This document shows, piece by piece, positions 24,452 to 32,059 of a stretch of DNA of 33,236 nt. This stretch comes from JAPLGE01 sp964355545 (GTDB lineage: Bacteria > Bipolaricaulota > Bipolaricaulia > UBA7950 > UBA9294). A program made the translations under genes and the position numbers. The stretch is from NCBI GenBank assembly GCA_964355545.1, contig CAYHEK010000007.1:1-33236 (forward strand), given 5' to 3'. The notes under the pieces are model-generated. The model did not search any database. It saw only the letters and a program-made list of their open reading frames with translations, and was not told the DNA's origin. Each line of letters opens with the position of its first letter. The first letter of the stretch is position 1.

Positions 24452-25972
24452 TTGACCGATCGAGCCCCCTACGTCTCCCTCTATCGCCGTTGGCGCCCCC
24501 AGCGTTTCTCGGACGTCGTCGGGCAAGAAGAGGTCGTGCGCACGTTGCGCAACGCCGTGGTCGCGAACGAGGTCGCCCACGCCTACCTCTTCGCCGGAGA
24601 GCGCGGGATCGGGAAGACCTCGGTCGCGCGGATCCTAGCGCGCGCCATCAACTGCCTTGAGCCCCAGGCGGGAGAGCCATGCAACACCTGCGCCAATTGC
24701 CGGACGATCCTCGCCAATCGCTCCCTGGACATCCTGGAGATCGACGGCGCCTCCAACCGCGGCATCGACCACATCCGCCGCCTGCGCGAGGAGGTCAACT
24801 TCTCGCCGACCGACCTAAGAACGAAGGTGTACATCATCGACGAGGTTCACATGCTGACGAACGAGGCGTCGAACGCGCTCCTCAAGACCCTGGAGGAGCC
24901 CCCCCCTCACGCCGTCTTCATCTTCGCGACCACAGAGCCGCACAAGCTCCCGCGCACGATCGTCTCGCGCTGCCAGGCGTTCGACTTCCGCAAGATCCCG
25001 CAGGAGAAGATCGCCTCCCGCCTCGCCGAGATCGCAAAAAGCGAAAAGGTCGAGATCAGCGAAGAGGCGCTCAACCTCCTCGCTCGCAAGGCGAACGGCG
25101 GGATGCGCGACGCGACCGTGATGCTCGAACAGGCGGCAAGCTACAGGGACGGGGAAATCACACCAGAAGGACTTCTTGAGATGCTCGGCCTCGTCGGACG
25201 CGAGGAGAGCGCGGCCTTCCTCGAGGCCCTGGAACGGGGGGATCGCCAGAGCGTCCTTGGCTCAATCGATGCGCTGGTCGAGCGTGGAAAAGACCTCGAA
25301 CTCTTCCTCGCCGACCTCGTGGAGGCCCTGCGCGACCGGATTGCTCGCGGATGCAAGGACGAGGCGCACGACGTCCGACTCGCCCAGGGCCTCCTCCGCG
25401 TCAAGCAGGACCTCTTCCGCTCGCTCGATCGAAGGATCCTTCTCGAAATTGGTATCCTCTCCCTGATGAACGAGGAGACACCTGGGGCACCGCCCCCCGC
25501 CGGGGCGACGCGAGCGGCGCCCGCGGCCCCCATGGAGAAGCAAGAAGAAGAGAAGCGCGGACCACTCCCGAAGGAGAAAGCGAGCGCTCAAGGAGGAACC
25601 TCTCCCGCGCTGCGGTCCGCCCCTCCGGACGAGGGGCCCTTCGCCTCGGCCTGGAAGGAGATCCTCCACGAGATCGAACGGGAGCGCGTGGCGATCGCCG
25701 CCTTCCTCATGGAGGGGAGGCCACGGCTGGAAGAGAACCGGGTCCGGATCGCCTTCCACCCCGAGCACGCCTTCCACAAGGAGAGCCTGGAGAAGACGGC
25801 GAACCTGCAGTACCTGGCGGGGATGGTCCATCGCCACCTCGGAGAAGGGGTGTGCGTGGAGATCGAGTTCGACGACGGGGTCGTGCGAAAGCCTTCGCCC
25901 CGCGAGGCCCTGCTCAAGAAGGCCGAGCTTGTCTGCGAGCTGTTCGACGGAAGGATCGTGAAGGAGGAATGA
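24452..25972 (+). CDS. dnaX: DNA polymerase III subunit gamma/tau
   Basis: The clamp-loader ATPase subunit, 506 residues. The N-terminal AAA+ module has YRRWRPQRFSDVVGQ (11-25), Walker A GERGIGKT (49-56), a four-cysteine zinc site (Cys68, Cys77, Cys80, Cys83), Walker B YIIDEVHML and the sensor-1 SRC motif. A Pro/Ala/Glu-rich linker separates a C-terminal tau-like domain. The start is TTG, only 17 nt after the tRNA-Pro CCA end; the AGGAG that could serve as Shine-Dalgarno begins on the last base of the tRNA and is 13 nt away, longer than usual. No A-rich programmed-frameshift site is seen where one is expected, so only the long form is predicted. Confidence 0.95.
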   Translation: MTDRAPYVSLYRRWRPQRFSDVVGQEEVVRTLRNAVVANEVAHAYLFAGERGIGKTSVARILARAINCLEPQAGEPCNTCANCRTILANRSLDILEIDGASNRGIDHIRRLREEVNFSPTDLRTKVYIIDEVHMLTNEASNALLKTLEEPPPHAVFIFATTEPHKLPRTIVSRCQAFDFRKIPQEKIASRLAEIAKSEKVEISEEALNLLARKANGGMRDATVMLEQAASYRDGEITPEGLLEMLGLVGREESAAFLEALERGDRQSVLGSIDALVERGKDLELFLADLVEALRDRIARGCKDEAHDVRLAQGLLRVKQDLFRSLDRRILLEIGILSLMNEETPGAPPPAGATRAAPAAPMEKQEEEKRGPLPKEKASAQGGTSPALRSAPPDEGPFASAWKEILHEIERERVAIAAFLMEGRPRLEENRVRIAFHPEHAFHKESLEKTANLQYLAGMVHRHLGEGVCVEIEFDDGVVRKPSPREALLKKAELVCELFDGRIVKEE

Positions 25973-26298
25973 TGCGCGGGATGGCGAACCTGGGAAACCT
26001 GGTGAAGCAGGCGAAGAGACTTCAGGAGGAGCTGGAGAAGACGCAGGCGGAGATCGCGACGATGAAGGTCGAGGCGAGCTCCGGAGGAGGGATGGTCAAG
26101 GCGACCGTCAACGGCCGCGGAGAGCTCGTCGATCTTGTGATCGAGAAGGACGTCGTCGACCCAACGGACGTCGAGATGCTTGTCGACCTCGTGATCGCCG
26201 CGGTCAAGGAGGCGCAGAAGAAGGCCCAGGGCCTCGCCGAGGAGAAGCTCGGCCCTCTCACGCGGGGGATGAACCTCCCCGGGATCCCCGGCCTATGA
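25972..26298 (+). CDS. ybaB: YbaB/EbfC nucleoid-associated protein
   Basis: A 108-residue DNA-binding protein of the YbaB/EbfC family, commonly encoded directly after dnaX as here. It shows the family pattern: an N-terminal helix (MANLGNLVKQAKRLQEELEK), the central SGGGMVKATVNGRGELVDLVIE and the DxxMLxDLVxAAVxxA helix. Two other in-frame ATGs (25969 and 25981) are possible starts; I chose 25972 because the AAGGAGG Shine-Dalgarno lies 4 nt before it and it overlaps the dnaX stop by one base. The usual third member, recR, is not next to it. It converges on the DUF763 gene with a 6-base overlap. Confidence 0.93.
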   Translation: MRGMANLGNLVKQAKRLQEELEKTQAEIATMKVEASSGGGMVKATVNGRGELVDLVIEKDVVDPTDVEMLVDLVIAAVKEAQKKAQGLAEEKLGPLTRGMNLPGIPGL

Positions 26299-27411
26299 TC
26301 GACCCTCTCCTCTTGGGTCAGGCCGCCCTTCCTTGGGGCATTTGCTGAAGGCCCCCTCTAACCTCTCTAGGGCCTCCAGCTCCTCTCGCTGATTGAGCCG
26401 GGCGCGGCGGATCGCGCGGCCGAGGAGCTCGATCGTCTGGTCGTACGCCCGGCGGTCCACGGGGTAGGGCGTCCCGTCCTTTCCGCCGTGGGCGAAGCTG
26501 TAGCGGGCCGGGTCCGTGAAGCTCGGGGGCTTCCCGTACACAAGCTCGGCGACGAGGGAGAGGGCGCGCAGCGTCTTCGCCCCCACTCCCTCCAACGTAA
26601 GAAGGGCCTCGAATCCCTCGGGCTGCGCGGCGTACGCCTTGAGGAAGATCCGCTCGAGGCGCCGGGGGTCGATGTCGGAAAGAAGGACGGCGTGACGCCG
26701 GGGGAGTTCAAGCTCGCGGAGGTGTGAAAGCTCGGCCGTCACCTCGTCCGGAGGTCGGCAGGCGATCTGTGCGCTCATCGCGCGCGCTCCCTCGCTCTCC
26801 TCCGCCACGAGGTTGAGGGTCGGTCTGCGCGCGTCGCAGCAGATCGCGGCGTGCGGCTCGCACACGAAGTCGGTCACGTTCCGCGAGAGCCAGTGGTAGC
26901 GCCGCGCCATCCGCGTCTCGTCGTTCATCCCCTGCTGGACGACCGCCCAGTTCCCCTCTTTGTTGAAGAAGAAGGCGTGGTGGTAGAGCTGGTAGCCGTC
27001 CTGGACCGCCGCGCTGTCCACCTTCGCCGCGACCCTGCTCGCGTAGACGAGCGCTGCGGCCTCCACCCCGGTCCGTTCTCCCCACGATGCGATCTCCACG
27101 GGCGTCTTGCGCGACGTCGCGCCCTTCCCGCCGGCGACGAAGAGACCGAGCTCCTCCTCCATTCCCCTCACTCCCTCTTTCAGAGCAGCGCAGGTCGTGG
27201 TCGTGAGGCCGCTTGAGTGCCAATCAAACCCAAGGACGCACCCCAGCGCCTGGAACCAGAAGGGGTCTGAGAGGCGTTCCAACAGGCCGTCCGTCCCGTG
27301 CTCGAGGACGACCCCCTGCGCGATCTCGCTGGCGAGCCGCGTCATGCGGAGAAAGAGCCATCGCGGCGCGCTCCCGAAGTGGAGGGGGAGTTCGGCCGAT
27401 CCGGTCTTCAT
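26293..27411 (-). CDS. DUF763 domain protein
   Basis: A 372-residue protein of the DUF763 family, known mainly from archaea and thermophilic bacteria and without an established function. Landmarks: MKTGSAELPLHFGSAPRWLF at the N-terminus, the conserved middle (LVYASRVAAKVDSAAVQDGYQLYHHAFFFN, about 121-150), and a helix-hairpin-helix-like ALLTLEGVGAKTLRALSLVAEL (269-290) suggesting nucleic acid binding. The frame is open upstream, but the family start and the promoter geometry support the ATG at 27411. The -10 box ends 6 nt before the ATG, so the mRNA is probably leaderless. DUF763 genes are sometimes linked to DNA repair or recombination genes; here the neighbours are ybaB and dnaX. Confidence 0.85.
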   Translation of the reverse strand: MKTGSAELPLHFGSAPRWLFLRMTRLASEIAQGVVLEHGTDGLLERLSDPFWFQALGCVLGFDWHSSGLTTTTCAALKEGVRGMEEELGLFVAGGKGATSRKTPVEIASWGERTGVEAAALVYASRVAAKVDSAAVQDGYQLYHHAFFFNKEGNWAVVQQGMNDETRMARRYHWLSRNVTDFVCEPHAAICCDARRPTLNLVAEESEGARAMSAQIACRPPDEVTAELSHLRELELPRRHAVLLSDIDPRRLERIFLKAYAAQPEGFEALLTLEGVGAKTLRALSLVAELVYGKPPSFTDPARYSFAHGGKDGTPYPVDRRAYDQTIELLGRAIRRARLNQREELEALERLEGAFSKCPKEGRPDPRGEGRS

Positions 27412-27417
27412 GCTCCC

Positions 27418-27446
27418 ACTATACCGCAACCTTCCCCAGATAAGAA
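27418..27446 (-). promoter_or_regulatory. Promoter of DUF763, probably leaderless
   Basis: On the minus strand -10 TATAGT (27418-27423) lies 6 nt before the ATG, with a weak -35 TTCTTA (27441-27446) at 17 bp spacing. The -35 is back to back with that of the divergent zinc-ribbon gene. Confidence 0.5.
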
Positions 27447-27447
27447 C

Positions 27448-27476
27448 TTGCGCCCCGCTGGGTCGCCCCTTATAGT
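27448..27476 (+). promoter_or_regulatory. Promoter of the zinc-ribbon gene, probably leaderless
   Basis: -35 TTGCGC (27448-27453) and -10 TATAGT (27471-27476), 17 bp apart. The GTG start is 9 nt past the -10. The -10 hexamer is the same as that of DUF763 on the other strand. Confidence 0.5.
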
Positions 27477-27485
27477 GCCGGTTGG

Positions 27486-28196
27486 GTGAGGGATGTGAAC
27501 GAAGAGATCGTGCTACTCCTCGAGCTTCAGGAGAAGGACCGCAAGCGCGCTCGTCTCGAGCTCGAGAAAAACCGCCTCGAGGCGCGGGCCGCTCAGTGTC
27601 GAAAAAGGCTGGAAGAGGAGCGCGCCGCGGTCGAGGCCCTGCGCCAGCACCTCCAGGAGCTTGAGCGCTCAAGCCGACTGAAGAACCTCGAGGTCGACGA
27701 GCTCGACCTGCACACCCGCACCTACCAGAAGCGCCTCGACGAAGGGATCATCAGTTTCAAGGAGATGGAGGCCCTGCGGACGAAGATCGCAACCGAGCGC
27801 GAACGCATGAGCGCCCTGGAGGACGAAGCCCTGGCGACGATGGACGCGATCGAGACGACCCGGGCCGAGCTTCGGGCCGCAGAGGAAAAGCTTGCCCGCC
27901 GCACGCAGGAGTTTGTCGCGGCCGTAGAAGAGATCGAACGCGAGATCGCCGAGGTGAGTGAGACGATCGCCTCCTGCGGGACCGAGCGCGCCGCGATCGC
28001 CGCGAGGGCCCGGCCTCACCTCCTCGGTCGCTACGAGGTGCTGCGCGCGGATTTCGCGGACCCGGTCGTCGCGGTCACGAACGGCTCCTGCTCAGGGTGC
28101 AAGCTCCGGGTGAGCGGAAATACGATCGAGCGCTCCCGCAACGGATCGGACATCGTCACGTGCGAGAATTGTTCGCGCATCCTCTACATCGCCTGA
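27486..28196 (+). CDS. Coiled-coil protein with C4 zinc ribbon (CT398-like)
   Basis: A 236-residue protein of which residues 5-180 are almost entirely charged helical coiled coil, followed by a C4-type zinc ribbon with Cys202, Cys205, Cys226 and Cys229 (GSCSGCKLRV and TCENCSRILY). This is the CT398/zf-RING_7 architecture, a widespread bacterial family of unclear function often seen near rnpB or translation and division genes. The start is GTG, chosen for its position 9 nt after the -10 box; a second in-frame GTG three codons later (27495) is possible. It overlaps the start of the TPM gene, so the two are coupled. Confidence 0.85.
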   Translation: MRDVNEEIVLLLELQEKDRKRARLELEKNRLEARAAQCRKRLEEERAAVEALRQHLQELERSSRLKNLEVDELDLHTRTYQKRLDEGIISFKEMEALRTKIATERERMSALEDEALATMDAIETTRAELRAAEEKLARRTQEFVAAVEEIEREIAEVSETIASCGTERAAIAARARPHLLGRYEVLRADFADPVVAVTNGSCSGCKLRVSGNTIERSRNGSDIVTCENCSRILYIA

Positions 28197-28894
28197 ATCG
28201 CGGCCGGCGCCTTTTCCTCCTCCTTGCGACCTCTCTTCTCGCGTGCGCGGTGGCCTATCCCCTCCCCCTGCCGGTCGGCCCCCTCTCCGACTACGGGAGC
28301 GTCCTCGACCGACACGGCCGCGAGCGGATCCTCACCCTGATCGAGGACTCGAAGGGTCGCCTCGGGATCGCGGTGAACATCCTCGCCAGTTGGGAAGACC
28401 CCTACGGGGACATCGACCGCTACGCCGGCGCCATTCTCCAGGCGTGGGGCCTCGGCGAGGGGAAGACGATCCTCGCCGTCTTCCTTAAGACAAAAGAGAA
28501 CTGGGACGTGAGCGTCGTCGTCGGCGCAGGGACCGCCTTCGGCCACCCCGCTCTCGCCCAGGCCCTCGCGAAGGGAGTCGCGGACCTCGTGGCGCATCGG
28601 CGGATCGAGGAGGCAATGGCAGAGCTGTTCGCGGCCCTCGAACGCGAGCTCGCCCCGCCGGCCTCTGTCACCGACCGCCGACATTCGAGCGGAATCGGCC
28701 GCGCCCTGTGGATCCCGCTCGCGGTCGGCGGCGGCTTCCTCCTTCTCCTCCTTATTCTGCGGCGGATCTGCCCGCGGTGCTGGAGGATCCTGCGGATCCG
28801 CGAGCGGAGCCCCTTCGGGACCTGGCGCGGCCGCGATCGGGTATACTACTGCCGTCGATGCGGTTACTCGCGCATCAAGGGAGGAGAAGGCTAG
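28160..28894 (+). CDS. TPM-domain membrane protein with C-terminal zinc ribbon
   Basis: A 244-residue protein with a signal-anchor helix (about 16-31), an extracytoplasmic TPM domain (about 40-160, with the GSVLDRHGRERI, LGIAVNILASW, LGEGKTILAVFL and VVVGAGTAFGH blocks), a second helix (about 185-203), and a short cytosolic CPRCWR...YYCRRCGYSR tail that could bind zinc. TPM proteins include YgcG-like proteins and plant PSII repair factors; the bacterial role is unclear. The start is uncertain: GTG at 28160 overlaps the previous gene by 37 bases; TTG at 28169 is an alternative. The last five codons and the stop lie in the 5' strand of the RNase P RNA P1 helix. Confidence 0.75.
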   Translation: MRELFAHPLHRLNRGRRLFLLLATSLLACAVAYPLPLPVGPLSDYGSVLDRHGRERILTLIEDSKGRLGIAVNILASWEDPYGDIDRYAGAILQAWGLGEGKTILAVFLKTKENWDVSVVVGAGTAFGHPALAQALAKGVADLVAHRRIEEAMAELFAALERELAPPASVTDRRHSSGIGRALWIPLAVGGGFLLLLLILRRICPRCWRILRIRERSPFGTWRGRDRVYYCRRCGYSRIKGGEG

Positions 28895-29220
28895 GGGATC
28901 GCGGAGGAACTCCCTCTGAGGAAAGTCCGGACTCCACAGGGCAGGCCACTGGGGAAATCCCAGCGGGGGCGACCCCGGGAGAGTGCCACAGAGAGCAGAC
29001 CGCCGATGGCCCAGGCGCAGAGGACTTGGGCACAGGTGACGGTGAAACGGTGGTGTAAGAGACCACCAGCGGCTCGGGCGACCGAGTCGGCTCGGAAAAC
29101 CCTGGCCGGAGCAAGGCCAAGTAGGAAGGCGTCTGAGGGCTGCCCGTCCGAGCCTTTGGGTAGGCCGCAGAGATAGATGATCCCCCACGACAGAATCCGG
29201 CTTACCGGCCGTCTCCTCCC
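28879..29220 (+). ncRNA. rnpB: RNase P RNA (bacterial type A-like)
   Basis: The catalytic RNA of RNase P, which matures tRNA 5' ends. Conserved elements in order: GAGGAAAGTCCGGACTCC (28919-28936), ACAGAGAGCAGACCGCC, GGTGAAACGGTG, AAGAGACCACC, and ACAGAATCCGGCTTAC near the 3' end (29190-29205). I set the ends from pairing: P1 is GGGAGGAGAAGGC (28879-28891) with GCCGTCTCCTCCC (29208-29220), and P2 is GGGGATC with GATCCCC. A TATACT -10-like box is at 28842-28847 but lacks a good -35. The 5' end lies inside the TPM coding region. Confidence 0.95.
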
Positions 29221-29236
29221 AAGATTCCCGCCCGTT

Positions 29237-29644
29237 TTGCGTTGGAGGAAGGCGCCCTGGCGGGTCCTCGTAATCCTCTACGCTATCCTGATCTTCGCCG
29301 TGTCGAGTTGCCCCTTACGGCCAGACCGGCCGATCCTCCCCATCGCTCACGGGGACAAGGTCCTCCACGCCGTCGAGTTCTCCCTGTTCTTCGTCCTTTC
29401 CTGGAAGGCCCTCTCCGGTCGGCGTCGGATCGCGTTCGCCCTCGTCCTGACCGCGCTTTACGCCGCAACGGATGAGGTCCACCAGCTCTTCGTCGCCACT
29501 CGCACGGCCAGTCTCACGGACTGGCTCGCCGACCTCGGCGGAGCCGGGGCGGCAGCCCTCCTCGTCCATGGGGTCCTCCGGTCTGTCTTGCTCGCGAAGA
29601 GAGGGGTGCGTATACTCCCAAACGACGCGAGAAAGGGGCGATAG
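29237..29644 (+). CDS. VanZ-like membrane protein
   Basis: A 135-residue protein with about four membrane helices and the VanZ-family pattern: a first helix ending in FAVSSCP, a LHAVEFSLFFVLSW segment with the conserved His-Glu, and ATDEVHQLFVATRTASLTDWLADLGGA, the most conserved block of the family. The founding member confers teicoplanin resistance, but most members have no known role. The start is uncertain. I favour TTG at 29237 because the upstream ATG at 29177 lies inside the RNase P RNA and reads the conserved rnpB 3' sequence as protein. Neither has a good Shine-Dalgarno. Confidence 0.75.
   Translation: MRWRKAPWRVLVILYAILIFAVSSCPLRPDRPILPIAHGDKVLHAVEFSLFFVLSWKALSGRRRIAFALVLTALYAATDEVHQLFVATRTASLTDWLADLGGAGAAALLVHGVLRSVLLAKRGVRILPNDARKGR
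29588..29616 (+). promoter_or_regulatory. Promoter of the zinc peptidase-rpe-ribD-purB operon
   Basis: -35 TTGCTC (29588-29593), the same hexamer as in the tRNA-Pro promoter, and -10 TATACT (29611-29616), 17 bp apart, inside the end of the VanZ-like gene. A leader of about 24 nt carries an AAAGGGG Shine-Dalgarno before the ATG at 29647. Confidence 0.6.
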
Positions 29645-29646
29645 AA

Positions 29647-30336
29647 ATGCTGTGGGGACTTCCATTCTTCATGGGAGAGAGTATCTTGATCCTCTTGCCG
29701 GCCTTGGCCCTCGCCCTCTACGCCCAGTACAAGGTGCGCTCGACCTACTCCCGCTACTCCACCGTCCGCACCTCCTCAGGGATCACCGCCCAGCAGGCGG
29801 CGAAGCGCATCATGGAGCGAGACGGAGTCACTGACGTCGCGATCGAAGGGATCCGGGGAAGGCTCTCCGACCAGTACGACCCGCGCGCCAAGGTCCTCCG
29901 CCTCTCCGACCCCACCTCCCCCTCCGTCGCCGCGGTCGGGGTGGCCGCACACGAGGCCGGCCACGCCATCCAGCACGCGCACGCGTACAAGCCGCTCCTG
30001 CTCCGCACGACGATCGTCCCGGTTGCGAATCTGGGTTCGCAGCTCGCGATCCCGCTCTTCATCATGGGTTTTGTCTTGCGCTACGAGCCCCTCGTGACCT
30101 TCGGGATCCTCGCCTTCGCCGCGGCGGTCCTGTTCACCCTGGTGACCCTTCCCGTCGAGTTCGACGCGAGCCGCCGGGCGGTCGCCGCCCTCCGCTCGGG
30201 CACGCTGGTGAACGAGGAGGAACTCGGAGCGGTCAAGGAGGTCCTGTTCGCCGCGGCCCTCACCTACGTCGCTGCAGCGGCGATGGCGGCGTTGCAGCTC
30301 GTCATGCTCCTCTCCTCCGCGAACAGGCGGCGATGA
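29647..30336 (+). CDS. Membrane zinc metallopeptidase (YugP family)
   Basis: A 229-residue membrane protein of the Zn_peptidase_2 (YugP) family. The zinc-binding His102-Glu103-x-x-His106 motif sits in VGVAAHEAGHAIQH. The family segments STVRTSSGITAQQAAKRIM and SDQYDPRAKVLRLSDPT lie before it, and PVEFDASRRAV, likely to supply the third ligand, after the central helices. Helices are at about 8-26, 117-145, 147-169 and 203-223. The peptidase substrate is unknown. Its stop overlaps the rpe start (ATGA). Confidence 0.93.
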   Translation: MLWGLPFFMGESILILLPALALALYAQYKVRSTYSRYSTVRTSSGITAQQAAKRIMERDGVTDVAIEGIRGRLSDQYDPRAKVLRLSDPTSPSVAAVGVAAHEAGHAIQHAHAYKPLLLRTTIVPVANLGSQLAIPLFIMGFVLRYEPLVTFGILAFAAAVLFTLVTLPVEFDASRRAVAALRSGTLVNEEELGAVKEVLFAAALTYVAAAAMAALQLVMLLSSANRRR

Positions 30337-30974
30337 AGCTCGCCCCGTCGCTCCTTTCCGCCGACTTCGGAAAGCTGCGCGACGAGGCAAGAGAGGTCGA
30401 GCCCCTCGCCGATTCCTTTCACCTCGATGTGATGGACGGGCACTTCGTCCCCAACCTCACGTTCGGACCTCCGGTGGCGAACAGCCTCCGTCGTGGCCTC
30501 TCTCGCCCGTTCGACATCCACCTGATGATCGACCGGCCAGCCGTCTACGCCCCCCAGTTCACCGTTCTCCCCGGAGACGCCATCACCTTCCACGTCGAGG
30601 CGCGGGACGACCCGAGGGAGACGGTCGCGACGATCCGTGCGACCGGTGCAAAGGTCGGGATCAGCCTGCGGCCGCGCACGAAGCTTGGACGGATCTTCCC
30701 CTACCTCGACCTGGTCGACCTCGTCCTCGTGATGAGCGTCGAGCCGGGGTTCGGCGGACAGGCCTTCCGCCCCGAGGCCGTAGAACGGATCCGCGACCTT
30801 GACCGCGAGATCGGCGAGCGGCCGGTCGCGATCGCGGCCGACGGCGGGATCGGGCCAAAGAACGTCCGCGACGTCGTCGAAGCCGGCGCGGAGATCGTCG
30901 TCGTGGGCTCGGCGATCTTTGGGGAGCGCGATCGCCTGGCGGCGATGCGCGCCCTCCTGGAAGCGGCCCGATGA
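30333..30974 (+). CDS. rpe: Ribulose-phosphate 3-epimerase
   Basis: A 213-residue cytosolic TIM-barrel enzyme that interconverts ribulose 5-phosphate and xylulose 5-phosphate in the pentose phosphate pathway. Family motifs are all visible: APSLLSADF at the N-terminus, HLDVMDGHFVPNLTFGP with metal-binding His and Asp, DIHLMI, VLVMSVEPGFGGQ and ADGGI. It starts in an ATGA overlap with the peptidase gene with AGGCGG upstream, and overlaps ribD by 4 bases. Its product links to the next gene's pathway, since ribulose 5-phosphate is a riboflavin precursor. Confidence 0.96.
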   Translation: MKLAPSLLSADFGKLRDEAREVEPLADSFHLDVMDGHFVPNLTFGPPVANSLRRGLSRPFDIHLMIDRPAVYAPQFTVLPGDAITFHVEARDDPRETVATIRATGAKVGISLRPRTKLGRIFPYLDLVDLVLVMSVEPGFGGQAFRPEAVERIRDLDREIGERPVAIAADGGIGPKNVRDVVEAGAEIVVVGSAIFGERDRLAAMRALLEAAR

Positions 30975-32059
30975 ACGAGGAGCGCCTCATGCGGATGGCC
31001 CTCCGACTCGGCCGGAAGGGCGAGGGGGCGGTGAACCCGAACCCCCTCGTCGGCGCGATCGTCGTGCAGGGCGAGCGCGTGGTCGGTCGGGGCTACCACC
31101 GCGCCTTCGGCGAGCCCCACGCCGAGGTCTTCGCCCTCGACGAGGCGGGCGAGAAGGCGCGCGGGGCGACGCTCTACGTGTCCCTCGAGCCATGCAGCCA
31201 CCACGGGAAGACCCCGCCGTGCACGGAGCGGATCCTCGAGGCGGGGATCAGCCGCGTCGTCACGCCTTGCCGCGACCCGAACCCGCTCGTGAACGGAAAG
31301 GGCCTCGCCCACCTCCGCGCGGCCGGGGTCGAGGTCGTCGAAGGGGTCCTCGCCAAAGAGGCACAGAAGGAAAACGAAGCCTTCTTCAAGTTCATCACCA
31401 CCGGGCTCCCGTTCGTCTGTCTCAAGCTCGCGACAAGCCTCGACGGACGGATCGCCACGCGCACCGGGGACTCGAAGTGGATCACCGGGGAGCGCTCGCG
31501 CCGGGAGGCCCATCGCCTGCGGCGGCGCCACAGTGCGGTCCTCGTCGGCTCAAGGACCGTCCTCGTCGACGACCCCCTCCTCACCGTCCGCCACGTCCCC
31601 GGCCGGAATCCCGTCCGGATCGTCCTCGACGGAAAAGGAGAGGTCCCACAGAAGGCCGCACTCCTCCGGGAGCCGGGCCGGACGATCGTCGCCACGGCGA
31701 CGATGCCCAAGGAGAAAGAGGAGGCTCTTCTTGCCCTCGGAGCCGAGGTCTGGCGCCTCCCCGGACCGAATGGCCGGGTCGAACTCGAGGGGCTTCTCTT
31801 GCGCCTCGGCGCGGCCGGGATCGACTCCGTCCTCGTCGAAGGGGGTGGGGAGACCGCGGCCGCGTTCCTCGAGTCCGGCCTTGTCGACCGCGTCTCGTTC
31901 TTCATCGCTCCCCTCCTCCTCGGCGGCCGGGCGGCCGTCCCCGCCGTGGGAGGCCTGGGAGCAGAGATCGTGGCCGAGGGGATCCGCCTGCGCGAGGTCG
32001 AGTGGACGCGTCGCGGCGAGGACCTCCTCTACACGGGAAGACTGGAAAGGAGTCTTTGA
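30971..32059 (+). CDS. ribD: Bifunctional riboflavin biosynthesis deaminase/reductase
   Basis: A 362-residue two-domain enzyme carrying out the deaminase and reductase steps that follow GTP cyclohydrolase II in riboflavin synthesis. The N-terminal cytidine-deaminase-like domain has the zinc site His50-Ala-Glu52 (GEPHAEVFAL) with Cys75 and Cys84 (EPCSHHGKTPPC). The C-terminal reductase begins with CLKLATSLDGRIATRTGDSKWITG (about 149-172) and includes LVEGGGETAAAFL. Length is normal for RibD. It overlaps rpe (ATGA) and purB (one base, TGATG). The other rib genes do not follow, which is unusual since ribD often leads a ribEBAH operon. Confidence 0.96.
   Translation: MNEERLMRMALRLGRKGEGAVNPNPLVGAIVVQGERVVGRGYHRAFGEPHAEVFALDEAGEKARGATLYVSLEPCSHHGKTPPCTERILEAGISRVVTPCRDPNPLVNGKGLAHLRAAGVEVVEGVLAKEAQKENEAFFKFITTGLPFVCLKLATSLDGRIATRTGDSKWITGERSRREAHRLRRRHSAVLVGSRTVLVDDPLLTVRHVPGRNPVRIVLDGKGEVPQKAALLREPGRTIVATATMPKEKEEALLALGAEVWRLPGPNGRVELEGLLLRLGAAGIDSVLVEGGGETAAAFLESGLVDRVSFFIAPLLLGGRAAVPAVGGLGAEIVAEGIRLREVEWTRRGEDLLYTGRLERSL

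Noticed and set aside
25031..25048. A-rich GCAAAAAGCGAAAAGG in dnaX as a programmed frameshift site
   Set aside because: Only five consecutive A residues are present, not the A AAA AAG heptamer, and the site falls near residue 196, far before the gamma/tau boundary.
29177..29236. ATG at 29177 as the start of the VanZ-like protein
   Set aside because: This segment is the conserved 3' part of the RNase P RNA; the VanZ family similarity begins only after it. The later start also lacks a Shine-Dalgarno, so doubt remains.
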